Assembly (NCBI RefSeq): GCF_000372865.1
Contig: NZ_KB889965.1
Location: 3,679,786-3,743,785 of the forward strand
DNA from: Methylosarcina fibrata AML-C10
GTDB lineage: Bacteria; Pseudomonadota; Gammaproteobacteria; Methylococcales; Methylomonadaceae
Direction: 5' to 3'
DNA: 64,000 nucleotides
Made by a program: the position numbers and the translations under genes. The notes under the pieces are model-generated. The model saw only the letters and a list, made by a program, of their open reading frames with translations, had not been told where the DNA came from and did no database searches. This document shows, piece after piece, positions 18,041 to 30,492 of this stretch. Position 1 is the first letter of the stretch. Each line of letters opens with the position of its first letter.

Positions 18041-18778
18041 TTAAATGTCTTTAATGATCAACGAATTGTCTTTTAGATAGATCTGCACGGGTTTGTTGCG
18101 GACACTGTCGTTCAAATCTTCGCTGATTTTATAGATACCCGCAATCGAGATCAGCTCTGCTTGTAAGTCGGAACAGAAAATGCGTGCTTTGGTGTCGCCC
18201 TGGACGCCGGCCAATGCCCTTCCTCTCAACGTGGCATAGACGTGGATGTTTCCCTCGGCCATGATTTCGGTGCCGGAACTGACCTGGGCCAGAACGATCA
18301 GATCGCCTTGCGAATACACCCGCTGGCCCGAACGTATCGGCTGAGTGATCACGGTCGTGCTCGGAGCATCCGCTTTATGATCGGTAGGTTCGGGCGTCGG
18401 AACGATCGTCTTCGCTTTTTGCAGGTCCGCCGTCTGGGCCGTATGAATGGAATGCACGGGGATGCCCTGGGCGATCGCTTCCTGATTTTGCTGTGCAGTG
18501 CCGCCGCGTATGCCGATCGGAAGCAAACCCAATGTCCGGATCGTTTTTATGAATTCCGGAACATCGATGTCGAGCGCTTGCTTGTTCAACTCCTGAACAT
18601 CGAACACTAACGGAGAATTCTTGAAAAACTCAGGCGCCAGATTTATTTTTTCCTGAAGTTGCTGCTCAATGACGACCAGATCATTGCTGGAGAGTACTAA
18701 AACGGGAACCGAAAAGGTGCTGCTCTTAAATACCAGGGCGGGCGGGTGATAAGGCGCTCTGTTAGTGTCTGTTGTCAT
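18041..18778 (-). CDS. minC: Septum site-determining protein MinC
   Basis: MinC (245 residues with the ATG at 18778) inhibits FtsZ polymerisation away from midcell. The N-terminal FtsZ-binding domain covers about residues 5-105, followed by a Pro/Thr linker and the C-terminal right-handed beta-helix (YSQGDLIVLAQVSSGTEIMAEGNIHVY, RGRALAGV) that dimerises and binds MinD. The start was chosen over an upstream frame that adds 14 residues with no family match. It is the first gene of minC-minD-minE, 30 bp before minD. Confidence 0.96.
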   Translation of the reverse strand: MTTDTNRAPYHPPALVFKSSTFSVPVLVLSSNDLVVIEQQLQEKINLAPEFFKNSPLVFDVQELNKQALDIDVPEFIKTIRTLGLLPIGIRGGTAQQNQEAIAQGIPVHSIHTAQTADLQKAKTIVPTPEPTDHKADAPSTTVITQPIRSGQRVYSQGDLIVLAQVSSGTEIMAEGNIHVYATLRGRALAGVQGDTKARIFCSDLQAELISIAGIYKISEDLNDSVRNKPVQIYLKDNSLIIKDI

Positions 18779-19270
18779 CCGTTGTTTCTGCTTGATCGGT
18801 AATATACTAAATTCTATCATTGATCAAAAAAAAAATCATATTTCAAGAACTCATTCACACTTTTTTTGTCACGGGCTTGAAGGGTCTGCGCTTTCCTCCA
18901 AAACTGAATCCGGTCAAATCCGCCAAATGCCGGTCCGCCCAAGCGTCAAATCACCGCCCACGTTCCGGCGTGCCTTGTGTAGCGGGCAAGACCCGGCAGA
19001 ACACAATCCTGTCTTCAAGGGACCTCGATCGGCTGGCCGACAAAGGCCGGAAACCGTTGCAAGAATTCATTCTCCCCGCCGTCTGATTCAACCGGGCGGC
19101 GATGCGCACCGATCGAACAATTGCCGGCATTTGTCCGGCCGCCATTCCGGCAATTCCCCGCAGAGGTCGGGAGCGAACGGAACACGGAGAGTTTGACAGG
19201 GCACGCAATCCTGTCGGGTCTACCCTCCAGCTTGCAATTTGGCTTAATTTCCTATAATTTAGATCAACAT
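18779..19270. other. Intergenic region between divergent minC and thiC
   Basis: About 490 bp. Short frames exist on both strands but none has a family match, a ribosome site or sensible composition. The minC promoter is expected near 18790-18850, which is AT-rich; the thiC promoter is expected near 19230-19265 (AATTTCCTATAATTTAG contains a TATAAT at 19252-19257). Confidence 0.4.
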
Positions 19271-19275
19271 CCGAA

Positions 19276-21269
<1,994 letters not shown>

Positions 21270-21286
21270 TGCCTGATCTAATCGGA

Positions 21287-21321
21287 AAATCCGGCTGTCT
21301 TACCGAGCGGCAGCCGGATTT
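21287..21321 (+). terminator. Probable thiC terminator
   Basis: AAATCCGGCTG (21287-21297) pairs with CAGCCGGATTT (21311-21321), an 11-bp stem 18 bp after the thiC stop. The T-run is short, so it may be Rho-aided. Confidence 0.55.
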
Positions 21322-21581
21322 CCGAAAGCGATGGCCAATGCTGACCGGCTTACTTTTCCCGGTCCCATTTTCTTACCTCTTTATTGAAACATCATCGATA
21401 CCTCAGGCATTATGCCCGTCAAATTCGGAGAACTGCCCTGAAAAAGTGGCTTTTCGATAAGAGACCGCCCACGATCCAGCCATGTTCTTTAAAGTCAAAT
21501 CGATTCGTTTCTTCAGTTTTTTAAGCATAATCTTACTTAACTGTTATAAGATAGCGAAAATTCCTTCAATAGGGACCATTT

Positions 21582-21926
21582 ATGCGCCGCCTTATCCTTC
21601 TTAGCCTGCTCGCTTTTCCGGTCTACGCCTACGCCGTCGATGAAAAACCACCGCACGTGGAGGAAGTTCCGGACGTGCCCGAGCCGCCCTTGCCGGTCGA
21701 GAGCGGGGAAACGCTGGAACCGGACATCACCATTATCCGCAAAGGCAAGGATACGATTCAGGAATATCGCCGAGGCGGCAAACTCTATATGATCAAGGTT
21801 ATTCCCGACATCGGGCCGCCCTATTATTTCATCGACACCGACGGCGACGGCAATATGGATGTTCGTGGCAACGACCTGGACCGGGGACGCCATATCAACA
21901 TGTGGAAAATCCTCGAATGGGATTAA
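21582..21926 (+). CDS. DUF2782 family exported protein
   Basis: This 114-residue protein has an N-terminal signal peptide (RRLILLSLLAFPVYAYA), a Pro/Glu-rich spacer and the DUF2782 core (PDITIIRKGKDTIQEYRRGGKLYMIKVIPDIGPPYYFID). It is probably periplasmic; its function is unknown. In other gammaproteobacteria DUF2782 genes often sit near polA or homoserine kinase genes. Here it stands alone, 312 bp after thiC, with an AGGGACC ribosome site. Confidence 0.85.
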   Translation: MRRLILLSLLAFPVYAYAVDEKPPHVEEVPDVPEPPLPVESGETLEPDITIIRKGKDTIQEYRRGGKLYMIKVIPDIGPPYYFIDTDGDGNMDVRGNDLDRGRHINMWKILEWD

Positions 21927-22065
21927 ACGAATCAGTAATCCCGGATTGTTTTCCGACAAAAACAATCCGTTTATTTTCTTATCATTTGTATATTTAAAAG
22001 ATGTTTTTATATAAATTGCTCGCAATCCGGCATCAGCCGGCTTCTTTCTTTGTGAGGCTCGTCTG

Positions 22066-22827
22066 ATGCCCACTTTAGCCGCACTGGAAAAAATAGTCCG
22101 CGAAGCGGGCTTGATTGCGTTAAATTATTTTAATAACCTGAAAGACGTGGAAGTGAGCAAAAAGAGTGCTCGCGATTTTGTCACCGAAGCCGACGTGGCC
22201 GTGGAAGCCTTTTTAAAACAGGCGCTTACCCAACAGTATCCACAATACGGATTTTGGGGCGAAGAAAGCGGTCAGTCCGAAAACCAGTCCAGCCGCTGGA
22301 TCGTGGATCCCATCGACGGCACTCATTCCTTTTCCAAAGGACAATATTACTGGGCGCTCAGCGTCGCTCTGGAAATCGAGCAGGAACTCGTCATGGGCGC
22401 CGTATACGCACCGGCGCTGGATGATTACTACACCGCGGAAAAAGGCGGAGGCGCCTGGAAAAACGGGCACCCCATCAAAGTATCGCCGGAAACCCGGCTG
22501 GCGGATGCAATGGTGTGCACCGGCTTTGCCTGTCTTCGAAATTACCTCACCGAGAACAACCTGGAACGATTTGCCAGAATCGCGCAGAATACCACCGGCC
22601 AGCGGCGCTTCGGTTCCGCCGCGCTGGATTTATGCCTGGTGGCGGACGGTCAGGTCGATGCCTTTTGGGAACAGGAACTGAATTTGTACGATATCGCCGC
22701 GGGCGCTCTCATTGCCAGGGAAGCGGGCGCCAGCGTCACCGATTTTAAAGGCAATGAAGGCGTTTTCCCCAAACAGATTCTGGTGACCAACGGTCGGTTG
22801 CTGGATCAGCTGTTGCCGCTCATGTAA
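22066..22827 (+). CDS. Inositol-monophosphatase-family phosphatase (histidinol-phosphatase-like)
   Basis: This is a 253-residue Mg2+-dependent phosphatase. The metal and catalytic motifs are GEESGQ (about 66), WIVDPIDGTHSF (about 79-90) and the C-terminal WEQELNLYDIAAG, where the usual WDxAAG tryptophan is Tyr. Substrates in this family include inositol phosphates, histidinol phosphate (HisN type) and fructose-1,6-bisphosphate. The WALSVALEIEQELVMGAVYAP segment resembles the HisN group, but I cannot decide. It is monocistronic, between the DUF2782 gene and prfB. Confidence 0.85.
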   Translation: MPTLAALEKIVREAGLIALNYFNNLKDVEVSKKSARDFVTEADVAVEAFLKQALTQQYPQYGFWGEESGQSENQSSRWIVDPIDGTHSFSKGQYYWALSVALEIEQELVMGAVYAPALDDYYTAEKGGGAWKNGHPIKVSPETRLADAMVCTGFACLRNYLTENNLERFARIAQNTTGQRRFGSAALDLCLVADGQVDAFWEQELNLYDIAAGALIAREAGASVTDFKGNEGVFPKQILVTNGRLLDQLLPLM

Positions 22828-23007
22828 ATTTCGGCAATACTGCGATTCGTCCGGCTCGTTTATAAGTTTCGCTGCGGGAAATCATCCAGGATGAATACCG
22901 ATGAAAAATGGTTTATAATTCCCGCCCTTACGCTGCCTATCGGCAGGGGCGTCTTATAACCTTTTCCTTGACTCGGCTGTGCAACGGCCTTGGGCAAACG
23001 ATTTTTC

Positions 23008-24106
23008 ATGCAAGAAATAAATCCGATTAAATACAAGATTTCAGACTTGAAAGACCGCGGCAACGCGCTTAGGGGGTATCTTTGACTTTGAAGGCAAAAG
23101 CGAGCGCCTGGTCGAAGTCTTAAGAGAACTGGAAAATCCCAAAATATGGGATAATCCCGAGCAGGCTCAAGCCCTGGGCAAAGAGCGCGGGCAACTCGAA
23201 AACGTGGTCGACACGATTCGCAGCCTGGATCAAGGCCTTTCCGAAGCCGAAGAACTGTTACTGATGGCCGTCGAGGAAGGCGACGAAGAAACCGTCAATA
23301 CGGTCGCGGACGATCTCGAACAACTCGAAAAAAAGGTTGCCGACCTCGAGTTCAGGCGCATGTTCTCGGGCGAAATGGACGCCAACAACGCCTTTCTGGA
23401 CATTCAATCGGGCTCCGGCGGCACCGAAGCCCAGGACTGGGCTTCGATGATCGAACGCATGTATTTGCGCTGGGGCGAAAGCAAGGGCTTTAAAACCGAA
23501 TTGATCGAAGAATCGCCCGGCGACGTCGCCGGCATTAAAAGCGCTACGATTCGGTTCGAAGGCGACTACGCTTTCGGCTGGCTGCGCACCGAAACCGGCG
23601 TGCACCGTCTGGTCAGAAAGTCCCCGTTCGATTCCGGCAATCGGCGCCATACGTCGTTCGCTTCGGTGTTCGTTTCGCCCGAGATCGATGACGACATCGA
23701 AATCGACATCAATCCCGCCGATTTGCGCGTCGACGTCTACCGGGCCAGCGGCGCCGGCGGCCAGCACGTCAACCGGACCGAATCGGCCGTTCGCATTACC
23801 CACAACCCGACCGGCATCGTCGTGCAATGTCAGAGCGACCGCTCCCAGCATAAAAACAGGGACACGGCAATGAAACAACTGAAAGCCAAGCTGTACGAGC
23901 TGGAAATGCTGAAACGCAGCGAGTCCCAACAGGCGCTGGAAGACAGCAAATCCGACATCGGCTGGGGCAGCCAGATCCGGTCCTATGTCCTGGATCAATC
24001 GCGGATAAAGGATTTGCGGACGGGAGTGGAGACTGGCAACACACAGGCCGTACTCGACGGCGCCCTGGACCAGTTTATCGAGGCCAGCTTGAAGAGCGGG
24101 CTGTAG
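23008..24106 (+). CDS. prfB: Peptide chain release factor 2 with programmed +1 frameshift
   Basis: RF2 ends translation at UGA and UAA. The first frame starts at ATG 23008 ([10 protein letters not shown]), runs 25 codons and hits TGA at 23083-23085. The sequence before it, AGG GGG TAT CTT TGA C, is the classical frameshift site with internal Shine-Dalgarno. After the +1 shift the frame continues from 23084 to 24106, giving about 365 residues. The SPF stop-codon recognition tripeptide ([14 protein letters not shown]) and the GGQ catalytic motif ([13 protein letters not shown]) are both present. Expression is thus self-limited by RF2 level. It is followed by lysS after 61 bp, as in E. coli. Confidence 0.98.
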
Positions 24107-24167
24107 CCAGTCAAGACGAAATCATCCGCTCGTTCTCACCGAATTTAATGTTAGAGTTGAAGTAACC

Positions 24168-25664
24168 ATGTCCGAAATCGAACACGACGAACAAGAACTC
24201 ATTAAACAGCGCCGCGCCAAATTAAAAATGCTGCGCGAAAACGGCATCGCCTTTCCGACCGATTTCCGCCGCAACGTCATTGCCGGCGAAGTTTTGGCCG
24301 AATATGGAGAAAAAACCAAAGAAGAGCTGGAAGCGGAACCGGTCCGCGTCAAGGTGGCTGGACGCATCATGACCCGGCGGGTCATGGGCAAAGCCAGTTT
24401 CTGCCATATTCAGGACATGTCCGGACAGATTCAGTTGTACATCACCCGCGACGCCCTGCCGGAAGGATTCTATAACGATCATTTCAAGAAATGGGACATC
24501 GGCGACATTGTCGGCGCCGAAGGGGCTATTTTTAAAACCAATATGGGCGAGCTCAGCATCAAGGTGGACGAAATTCGCCTGCTGACCAAGTCCCTCAGGC
24601 CGTTGCCCGAAAAATATCACGGCATCGCCGACCAGGAAATCAAGTATCGGCAGCGCTATCTCGACTTGATCATGAGCGAATCCTCGCGCAAAACCTTTTT
24701 GCTGCGTTCACGGATTGTCGCCTACATTCGCCAGTTTCTGATCGACCGTCAATTTCTCGAAGTGGAAACGCCGATGATGCAGGCGATTCCCGGAGGCGCT
24801 ACCGCACGGCCGTTTACCACCCATCACAACGCGCTGGACATGCAGTTGTTTTTGCGGATTGCTCCCGAGCTGTATTTGAAACGCCTGGTCGTCGGCGGCT
24901 TTGAGCGCGTTTTCGAAATCAACCGCAATTTCCGGAACGAAGGCTTGTCGACGCGACATAATCCCGAATTCACGATGCTGGAATTTTATCAGGCCTACGC
25001 CGAATACCACGATCTGATGGATCTGACCGAAGACATGATTCGCGGCCTGGCTCAGGAAGTGGTCGGGCAAACGACGATTACCTATCAAGGTGAACAATAC
25101 GATTTCGGCAAGTCGTTCGAGCGCATGACGGTCTTCGCGTCGATTCTTCACTTCAACCCCGAACTGACCGCTGGCGACATCGACAATCGGGAAAGCGCCG
25201 CCAAAGTCGCGCAAAAACTCGGCTTACCGGTTAAGGACAGCTACGGGCTCGGCAAGATACAAATCGAGATTTTCGAGAAGACGGTCGAAAGCCGCTTGAT
25301 GAATCCCACCTTCATTACCGCCTACCCGGTGGAAGTATCGCCTCTGGCCCGGCGCAACGATCACGATCCGCACATTACCGACCGCTTCGAGTTTTTTGTC
25401 GGGGGCAGGGAGATTGCGAACGGGTTCACCGAATTGAACGACGCCGAAGACCAGGCGGAGCGTTTTCAGAAACAGGTGGAAGAAAAAGAGGCGGGCGACG
25501 ATGAAGCCATGCATTACGATTCGGATTATATCGTCGCTCTGGAGCACGGCATGCCGCCGACCGCAGGGGAAGGCATCGGCATCGACCGGCTGGTGATGCT
25601 GTTCGCCGATGCGCCTTCCATTCGCGACGTACTGCTGTTTCCTCATATGAGAGCGAAAAACTGA
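24168..25664 (+). CDS. lysS: Lysyl-tRNA synthetase (class II)
   Basis: The 498-residue enzyme charges tRNA-Lys. The N-terminal OB-fold anticodon-binding domain covers about residues 55-165 ([23 protein letters not shown]). The class II core follows with motif 1 ([18 protein letters not shown]), motif 2 ([18 protein letters not shown]) and motif 3 ([14 protein letters not shown]). The length is normal. It follows prfB and ends at a bidirectional terminator facing clpX. Confidence 0.98.
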   Translation: MSEIEHDEQELIKQRRAKLKMLRENGIAFPTDFRRNVIAGEVLAEYGEKTKEELEAEPVRVKVAGRIMTRRVMGKASFCHIQDMSGQIQLYITRDALPEGFYNDHFKKWDIGDIVGAEGAIFKTNMGELSIKVDEIRLLTKSLRPLPEKYHGIADQEIKYRQRYLDLIMSESSRKTFLLRSRIVAYIRQFLIDRQFLEVETPMMQAIPGGATARPFTTHHNALDMQLFLRIAPELYLKRLVVGGFERVFEINRNFRNEGLSTRHNPEFTMLEFYQAYAEYHDLMDLTEDMIRGLAQEVVGQTTITYQGEQYDFGKSFERMTVFASILHFNPELTAGDIDNRESAAKVAQKLGLPVKDSYGLGKIQIEIFEKTVESRLMNPTFITAYPVEVSPLARRNDHDPHITDRFEFFVGGREIANGFTELNDAEDQAERFQKQVEEKEAGDDEAMHYDSDYIVALEHGMPPTAGEGIGIDRLVMLFADAPSIRDVLLFPHMRAKN

Positions 25665-25733
25665 CCGGACTCTTTCGAAGAAAGCCTCGAGAAGACAGGT
25701 CTATCGGTTGTATCGGCGCCGATTCGTCGGCAC

Positions 25734-25761
25734 AAAAAAAGGAGCTTATAGCTCCTTTTTT
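25734..25761. terminator. Bidirectional intrinsic terminator between lysS and clpX
   Basis: A7-GGAGC-TTATA-GCTCC-T6 is a compact hairpin with an A-run on one side and a T-run on the other, placed between the convergent lysS and clpX genes. It can stop transcription from both directions. Confidence 0.88.
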
Positions 25762-25783
25762 ATGCCGATTCACGTTATCCGGT

Positions 25784-27049
25784 TCAGGATTCGGACGCGG
25801 CTTTCTTTATTTCTCCGTCATACACCAGCAAAGGCTCGGATTCGCCAAGAATGACGCTTTCGTTGATCACGACCTTGCTGATATTGTCGGCCGAAGGCAG
25901 TTCGTACATGGTATTGAGCAGGACGTTTTCCACGATCGTCCTGAGCCCCCGGGCGCCGGTCTTTCTTTCCATCGACTTGCGGGCGATCGCGTGCAGGGAG
26001 TCGCCACTGAATTCCAGTTCGGCCCCTTCCATTTCGAACAGATGCTGATATTGCTTGATCAACGCGTTCTTGGGTTCGGTCAGAATCTGCACCAGGGCAT
26101 TTTCATCCAGCTCGTCCAGAGTGGCCACTACGGGAAGGCGTCCGACAAACTCCGGAATCAGGCCGTATTTGATCAAATCTTCAGCTTCGACCTCGGCAAA
26201 AAGTGCGCCGACGTTCTTAACGTCTTCCTTGCTTTTGACTTCGGCGGCAAAACCGATGCCGCCTTTTTCCGAGCGAGCTTTGATCACCCGGTCCAAACCG
26301 GCAAAAGCGCCGCCGACGATGAACAGGATGTTGGCCGTATTTACCTGGAGGAACTCCTGCTGCGGATGTTTCCGTCCGCCTTGCGGCGGCACCGAAGCGA
26401 TCGTTCCTTCTATCAATTTCAATAAAGCCTGCTGAACCCCTTCTCCCGACACGTCGCGGGTAATCGAAGGGTTGTCCGATTTTTTGGAAATCTTGTCGAT
26501 TTCATCGATATAAACAATGCCGGTTTCCGCTTTCTCGACGTCGTAATCGCATTTTTGCAGGATTTTCTGGATGATGTTTTCCACGTCCTCGCCGACGTAG
26601 CCGGCTTCCGTCAAGGTAGTGGCATCGGCAATGGTAAAAGGCACATCCAATAGTCGGGCAAGGGTTTCGGCCAGCAGCGTCTTGCCCGAGCCGGTCGGTC
26701 CGATCAACAAAATATTGCTTTTCGACAACTCAACGCCATCTTTTTTGGTCTTGCTGCGCAGGCGTTTGTAATGATTGTATACGGCCACCGCCAGGATTTT
26801 TTTGGCGCGTTCCTGTCCGATCACATAATCATCGAGCTCCGCCTTGATCTCTTTGGGCTTGGGCAGTCTGCCGCCTCCGAAAGAAGTCGACTCATCCTGC
26901 AACTCATCTTTAATGATGTCGTTGCAGAGCTCCACGCATTCATCGCACACATAGACGGCTGGACCCGCGATAAGCTTCCGGACTTCATGCTGACTTTTTC
27001 CGCAAAATGAACAATAAAGAAGCTTGTCCTCGTCTTTGTTTTTACTCAT
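25784..27049 (-). CDS. clpX: ATP-dependent Clp protease ATP-binding subunit ClpX
   Basis: This is a 421-residue AAA+ unfoldase that feeds ClpP. The N-terminal zinc-binding domain has four cysteines (CSFCGKSQ and CDECVELC, residues about 13-42). It is followed by Walker A GPTGSGKT, the pore loop GYVGED, Walker B VYIDEIDK and the sensor-2 region ([10 protein letters not shown]). The IGF-type ClpP-docking loop should lie in the segment [11 protein letters not shown]. It is the last gene of tig-clpP-clpX, 100 bp after clpP. Confidence 0.98.
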   Translation of the reverse strand: MSKNKDEDKLLYCSFCGKSQHEVRKLIAGPAVYVCDECVELCNDIIKDELQDESTSFGGGRLPKPKEIKAELDDYVIGQERAKKILAVAVYNHYKRLRSKTKKDGVELSKSNILLIGPTGSGKTLLAETLARLLDVPFTIADATTLTEAGYVGEDVENIIQKILQKCDYDVEKAETGIVYIDEIDKISKKSDNPSITRDVSGEGVQQALLKLIEGTIASVPPQGGRKHPQQEFLQVNTANILFIVGGAFAGLDRVIKARSEKGGIGFAAEVKSKEDVKNVGALFAEVEAEDLIKYGLIPEFVGRLPVVATLDELDENALVQILTEPKNALIKQYQHLFEMEGAELEFSGDSLHAIARKSMERKTGARGLRTIVENVLLNTMYELPSADNISKVVINESVILGESEPLLVYDGEIKKAASES

Positions 27050-27149
27050 AGTAGATTCCCGCTAAATAACCAGAGCTGATGTTTTCATCTTTACTGGGGG
27101 AAAGGATATAACGAAACTCAAGAAAATACCAACTGATCTTTATCCGGAC

Positions 27150-27782
27150 TCAGGAACGGCTCGTCAACACTTTATCGATCAGACCATAGTTCACGGCGTC
27201 GTTCGCATTCAGAAAGTTGTCCCTGTCCGTGTCCACTTGAATTTTCTCGATCGGCTGGCCGGTATGATGCGCCAGAATATGGTTCAAACGGTCTCTGATC
27301 GCCAGAATTTCCCGCGCATGAATGTCGATATCGGACGCCTGGCCCTGAAATCCGCCCAGCGGCTGGTGAATCATCATCCGGGAATGAGGCAAACAGAAAC
27401 GCTTGCCCTTGGCTCCGCCGGTCAACAACAACGCTCCCATGCTGGCCGCCTGGCCGATGCACATGGTGCTGACGTCGGGTTTGATGAACTGCATGGTGTC
27501 GTAAATGGACATGCCGGCAGTGACCGATCCTCCCGGGGAATTGATGTATAAATGGATGTCCTTGTCGGGATTTTCGGACTCCAGAAAAAGCAGTTGGGCA
27601 ACCACCAGGTTGGCCATGTAATCCTCAACCTGGCCGACCAGAAAGATGACCCTTTCTTTTAATAATCTGGAATAGATGTCGAAAGATCGCTCGCCCCGAG
27701 CCGTCTGTTCGATGACGATCGGCACCAAGCCGCCGGCTGCCTGCGGCTCCATTGTCTGATTCATTATAGGCTGTTTATACAT
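27150..27782 (-). CDS. clpP: ATP-dependent Clp protease proteolytic subunit ClpP
   Basis: This is a 210-residue serine peptidase forming two stacked heptamers with ClpX. The catalytic Ser is in GQAASMGA, the His in MMIHQPLGG and the Asp in TDRDNF. The ATG at 27782 gives six residues more than an internal ATG (MNQTMEPQ); either is possible, since the propeptide is cleaved. It lies 16 bp after tig. Confidence 0.98.
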   Translation of the reverse strand: MYKQPIMNQTMEPQAAGGLVPIVIEQTARGERSFDIYSRLLKERVIFLVGQVEDYMANLVVAQLLFLESENPDKDIHLYINSPGGSVTAGMSIYDTMQFIKPDVSTMCIGQAASMGALLLTGGAKGKRFCLPHSRMMIHQPLGGFQGQASDIDIHAREILAIRDRLNHILAHHTGQPIEKIQVDTDRDNFLNANDAVNYGLIDKVLTSRS

Positions 27783-27798
27783 TCCGTAAACCTTAGCG

Positions 27799-29100
27799 TT
27801 AGCGCTGCTGATTTTGCATGACGTCGTTAAAACTCATCGGACGATTCGTTACTTTTGCCTGCGAAGTCAGCCATTCCACCGCCTGGTCTTCCAGAACCAT
27901 TTGCTGTACGTCGCTCAAGCGATTTTCATCGCGGTAATACCAGTCAATGACGTCCTGAGGGCGTTCATAATTGCGCGACATGTCCTCAATCACGGAACGC
28001 ACCTTGTCGTTGTCTACCTTGATTCCGTTTTGCTTGATCACTTCGCCCAGGATGAGGCCCAAAGCCACCCGGCGCCTGGCTTGCTCTTCGAACATGTCCC
28101 GCGGCAATTGCAGATCTTCCAGCTTTACTTTTCTCTTCCGGGCGTTTTCCTTGTACGGCTTCATCAAACTTTCGACTTCCTCGTCGATCAATGCGTTCGG
28201 AACGGTCACCTGAATTTTTTCATACAGAACGTCCATGACGGCATTTTTTAAATTGCCCCGCAGCGCCTGTTCCAGTTCTCTTTCCATGGTGTTTCTGACG
28301 TCTTCGCGAAAAGCTTCCACGGTGCCTTCCTGAATGCCGTAAGCTTTGATAAAGGTCTCGTCCACTTCCGGGAGCACGGGCTCTTCGACTTTAACGACGT
28401 CGACCTCGAAGTCGGCGGGCTTGCCGGCCAATTGGGCATTGCCGTAGTCATCAGGGAACGTGACGGTGAAGGTTTTATTGGCTCCGACGGCAAGGCCGGT
28501 CAAATTGTCTTCAAACCCCGGAATCATCTGCTTGGAGCCGATTTCAACGGAATAATCTTCTACTTTGCCGTTGGTAAAATTCTCGCCTTCGGCACTGCCC
28601 GAAAACGTGATCGTTATCCGGTCGCCGGTCTCCGACGCCCGCTCCACCGCATTCCAGCTTTTGCGCTGTACCCGGAGTTTTTCGACCATGGCATCGACGT
28701 CGGTCTCTTCGACCGTGGCCACAGGCCGCTCTATTTCGAGTTGATCGATGCCCTGCAAGGAAACTTCCGGGTACACTTCGAAGACGGCCGTATATTGAAA
28801 TCCATTCGTTTCGTCGGAAGGATGGATATGAGGATAACCCGCCGGCTTCAAGTCCTGATCCTGCAGGGCCTGATAAAAGGTCGACTGAATCAGATCGCCG
28901 GTGACCTCGCTGCGAATCCGGTCGCCGTACATCTTCTTGACTACATGCGGAGGCACTTTGCCTGGGCGAAAACCATCCATTTTAATTTCGCGCACGAGCG
29001 ATTTTAACCGTTCCGCCATTTTTTCCTGAACGACGTCTTCAGACACGCTCACAGTCATTTTTCTGCTTAATTCTGATGTCTTTTCGACAGAAACCTGCAT
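27799..29100 (-). CDS. tig: Trigger factor
   Basis: This is a 433-residue ribosome-bound chaperone. The N-terminal ribosome-binding domain contains the signature GFRPGKVPP (usually GFRxGKxP) near residue 45. An FKBP-type prolyl isomerase domain lies at about 160-245 ([19 protein letters not shown]), followed by the helical C-terminal arms. It is first in the tig-clpP-clpX operon, linking nascent-chain folding with proteolysis, and is preceded by a tRNA-Leu gene 104 bp upstream on the same strand. Confidence 0.98.
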   Translation of the reverse strand: MQVSVEKTSELSRKMTVSVSEDVVQEKMAERLKSLVREIKMDGFRPGKVPPHVVKKMYGDRIRSEVTGDLIQSTFYQALQDQDLKPAGYPHIHPSDETNGFQYTAVFEVYPEVSLQGIDQLEIERPVATVEETDVDAMVEKLRVQRKSWNAVERASETGDRITITFSGSAEGENFTNGKVEDYSVEIGSKQMIPGFEDNLTGLAVGANKTFTVTFPDDYGNAQLAGKPADFEVDVVKVEEPVLPEVDETFIKAYGIQEGTVEAFREDVRNTMERELEQALRGNLKNAVMDVLYEKIQVTVPNALIDEEVESLMKPYKENARKRKVKLEDLQLPRDMFEEQARRRVALGLILGEVIKQNGIKVDNDKVRSVIEDMSRNYERPQDVIDWYYRDENRLSDVQQMVLEDQAVEWLTSQAKVTNRPMSFNDVMQNQQR

Positions 29101-29203
29101 TTCTTTACCTCAAATAAATTAGGATTGGTTTTTCTCGACTTCGGTGACGGCTCGAATGAAATGGATAGCCGGTTATGGAACAACAACTTTTGTCGTGACT
29201 CAA

Positions 29204-29288
29204 TGGTGCGAATGGAGAGACTCGAACTCTCACAGGCTGCCCTACTGGAACCTAAATCCAGCGCGTCTACCAGTTCCGCCACATTCGC
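29204..29288 (-). tRNA. tRNA-Leu, anticodon UAG
   Basis: The minus-strand sequence of 85 nt folds as a type II tRNA with a long variable arm. The acceptor stem is GCGAATG paired with CATTCGC, and the 3' CCA is encoded. The anticodon stem CTGGA/TCCAG encloses TTTAGGT, giving anticodon TAG. The D arm has AACTGGTAGACG and the T arm GAGTTCGAGTCTC. It lies upstream of tig. Confidence 0.97.
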
Positions 29289-29470
29289 ATATTAATTGAA
29301 CACGATATTATAATGAATATTCAGCTTCAAGCCAAACGAATAGTTTGCTTACTTTAGGATTCACGATGAACGAAAATACCGGCACAGAGCGGACAGATTC
29401 TATGCCCTTCGCTTCCGTGTCGATCCGCGGCTTGCTCTGAAGCGGGGAACCCTCCCTTTGGAGAGCCGAG

Positions 29471-30325
29471 TCAAGGATTCACCGAAACCTCAAACCCCAA
29501 CGACCTCATCTTCGCCGCCGCGTCGAACAAAACCTCTGACGGCAATGCACCGAGCCTGGAACTCTCCGGCTGCATGGAAGGCCTGGCGATCGTGTACAGC
29601 ATGACCTGCCGTACCGGCGACCGGCTCCCGATTTCCTGCAAGGCCGCCAGCAGTGCTTTCAGCTCATGCCCCGGATACCCTTGCCCGTCGACGTTGATCA
29701 GGCAGATTTGCAATCGGGTCGGGCACAGGGTGGCCGCCAGAGCCAGATTATCCAGACTGCGGCGCAAGCTTTGACCGGTCCCGTTAACAAATTGCCTGCC
29801 CGCCGCCGTCGCACTGTCGAGCTTGAACCAAATCTCGCCGCCGTACCGGTTTAGTTTCAGCAAGCCTTCCCGCACTTTGGCCTGATGAATCAGGCTGCCG
29901 TTGGTAATCAGAACAAAGCGGCTAGCGGTCAATATTCCGGACTGCTCTCCTATCTTTCCTATCAGATCGACGGCTTCGGCAAAATTCGGCAAACTGGTCG
30001 GTTCGCCGTTTCCGGAGATGGCGATGTCCTTGATTACCCGCAAAGGCTCGGCCACGCGGAAGCGCTCGTAAAACTCGCCGGTCGCGACCTCGTGAAGAAA
30101 ACCGCCCAGTTCCGTCCCGAGAAGTTCCAGATCCATTTCCGGAGCGGCGCCTTTTTTCAAATTCGGCACCTGGCAGTAAATACAACGCCAGTTGCAGGCA
30201 TTGTTCGTATTGAAATTGATGCCGATCGACAATCCGCCGGAGCGTCTGGACAATACCGGATAGACATACTTCAACCCGGCCGAGTCCCGGCTATGATCGG
30301 TAGTTTTCAATATCGACGTCATCAT
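29471..30325 (-). CDS. Radical SAM protein of unknown function
   Basis: The 284-residue protein carries the radical SAM cluster motif CNWRCIYC (Cx3Cx2C) near residue 42, preceded by the unusual GLSIGINFNTNNA, and the glycine-rich SAM site ISGNGEPT near residue 105. No C-terminal auxiliary-cluster cysteine motif is obvious. The general look (early cluster, SGNGEPTxxPxF) is that of the MoaA/NifB-like or wybutosine-like radical SAM group, but no specific activity can be named. It is followed from upstream by a 50-residue membrane protein 14 bp before its start, suggesting a two-gene operon. Confidence 0.85.
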   Translation of the reverse strand: MMTSILKTTDHSRDSAGLKYVYPVLSRRSGGLSIGINFNTNNACNWRCIYCQVPNLKKGAAPEMDLELLGTELGGFLHEVATGEFYERFRVAEPLRVIKDIAISGNGEPTSLPNFAEAVDLIGKIGEQSGILTASRFVLITNGSLIHQAKVREGLLKLNRYGGEIWFKLDSATAAGRQFVNGTGQSLRRSLDNLALAATLCPTRLQICLINVDGQGYPGHELKALLAALQEIGSRSPVRQVMLYTIARPSMQPESSRLGALPSEVLFDAAAKMRSLGFEVSVNP

Positions 30326-30339
30326 TTATCTTTAAAAAT

Positions 30340-30492
30340 TTATTCGTCATACAACCCGAGCACCAGGTCCTTGAACCAGCGCGGACGAAAAATGACGATA
30401 TAAATGCCGATGACGCTGGTGAGCGGCAACGGCCCCAATCCGAGAATCGTCAGCAAAATCAACACGAATAGAGTCTTGGCTCTGATACCCAT
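30340..30492 (-). CDS. Small inner-membrane protein
   Basis: This 50-residue protein has one long hydrophobic stretch (TLFVLILLTILGLGPLPLTSVIGIYIVIF), probably two short membrane segments broken by GPLP, and an amphipathic C-terminus ending in GLYDE. The ATG at 30492 gives a positive N-terminus (MGIRAK); a longer frame adds an unlikely polar leader. It ends 14 bp before the radical SAM start. The family is not recognised. Confidence 0.6.
   Translation of the reverse strand: MGIRAKTLFVLILLTILGLGPLPLTSVIGIYIVIFRPRWFKDLVLGLYDE

Noticed and set aside
18820-19208. Short frames on both strands between minC and thiC
   Set aside because: No ribosome sites or recognisable domains; composition does not look coding.
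29067-29282. 71-codon minus-strand frame beginning MAELVDALDLGSS
   Set aside because: It reads through the tRNA-Leu gene; this MAELVDALDLGSSR peptide is a well-known artefact of translated tRNA genes.
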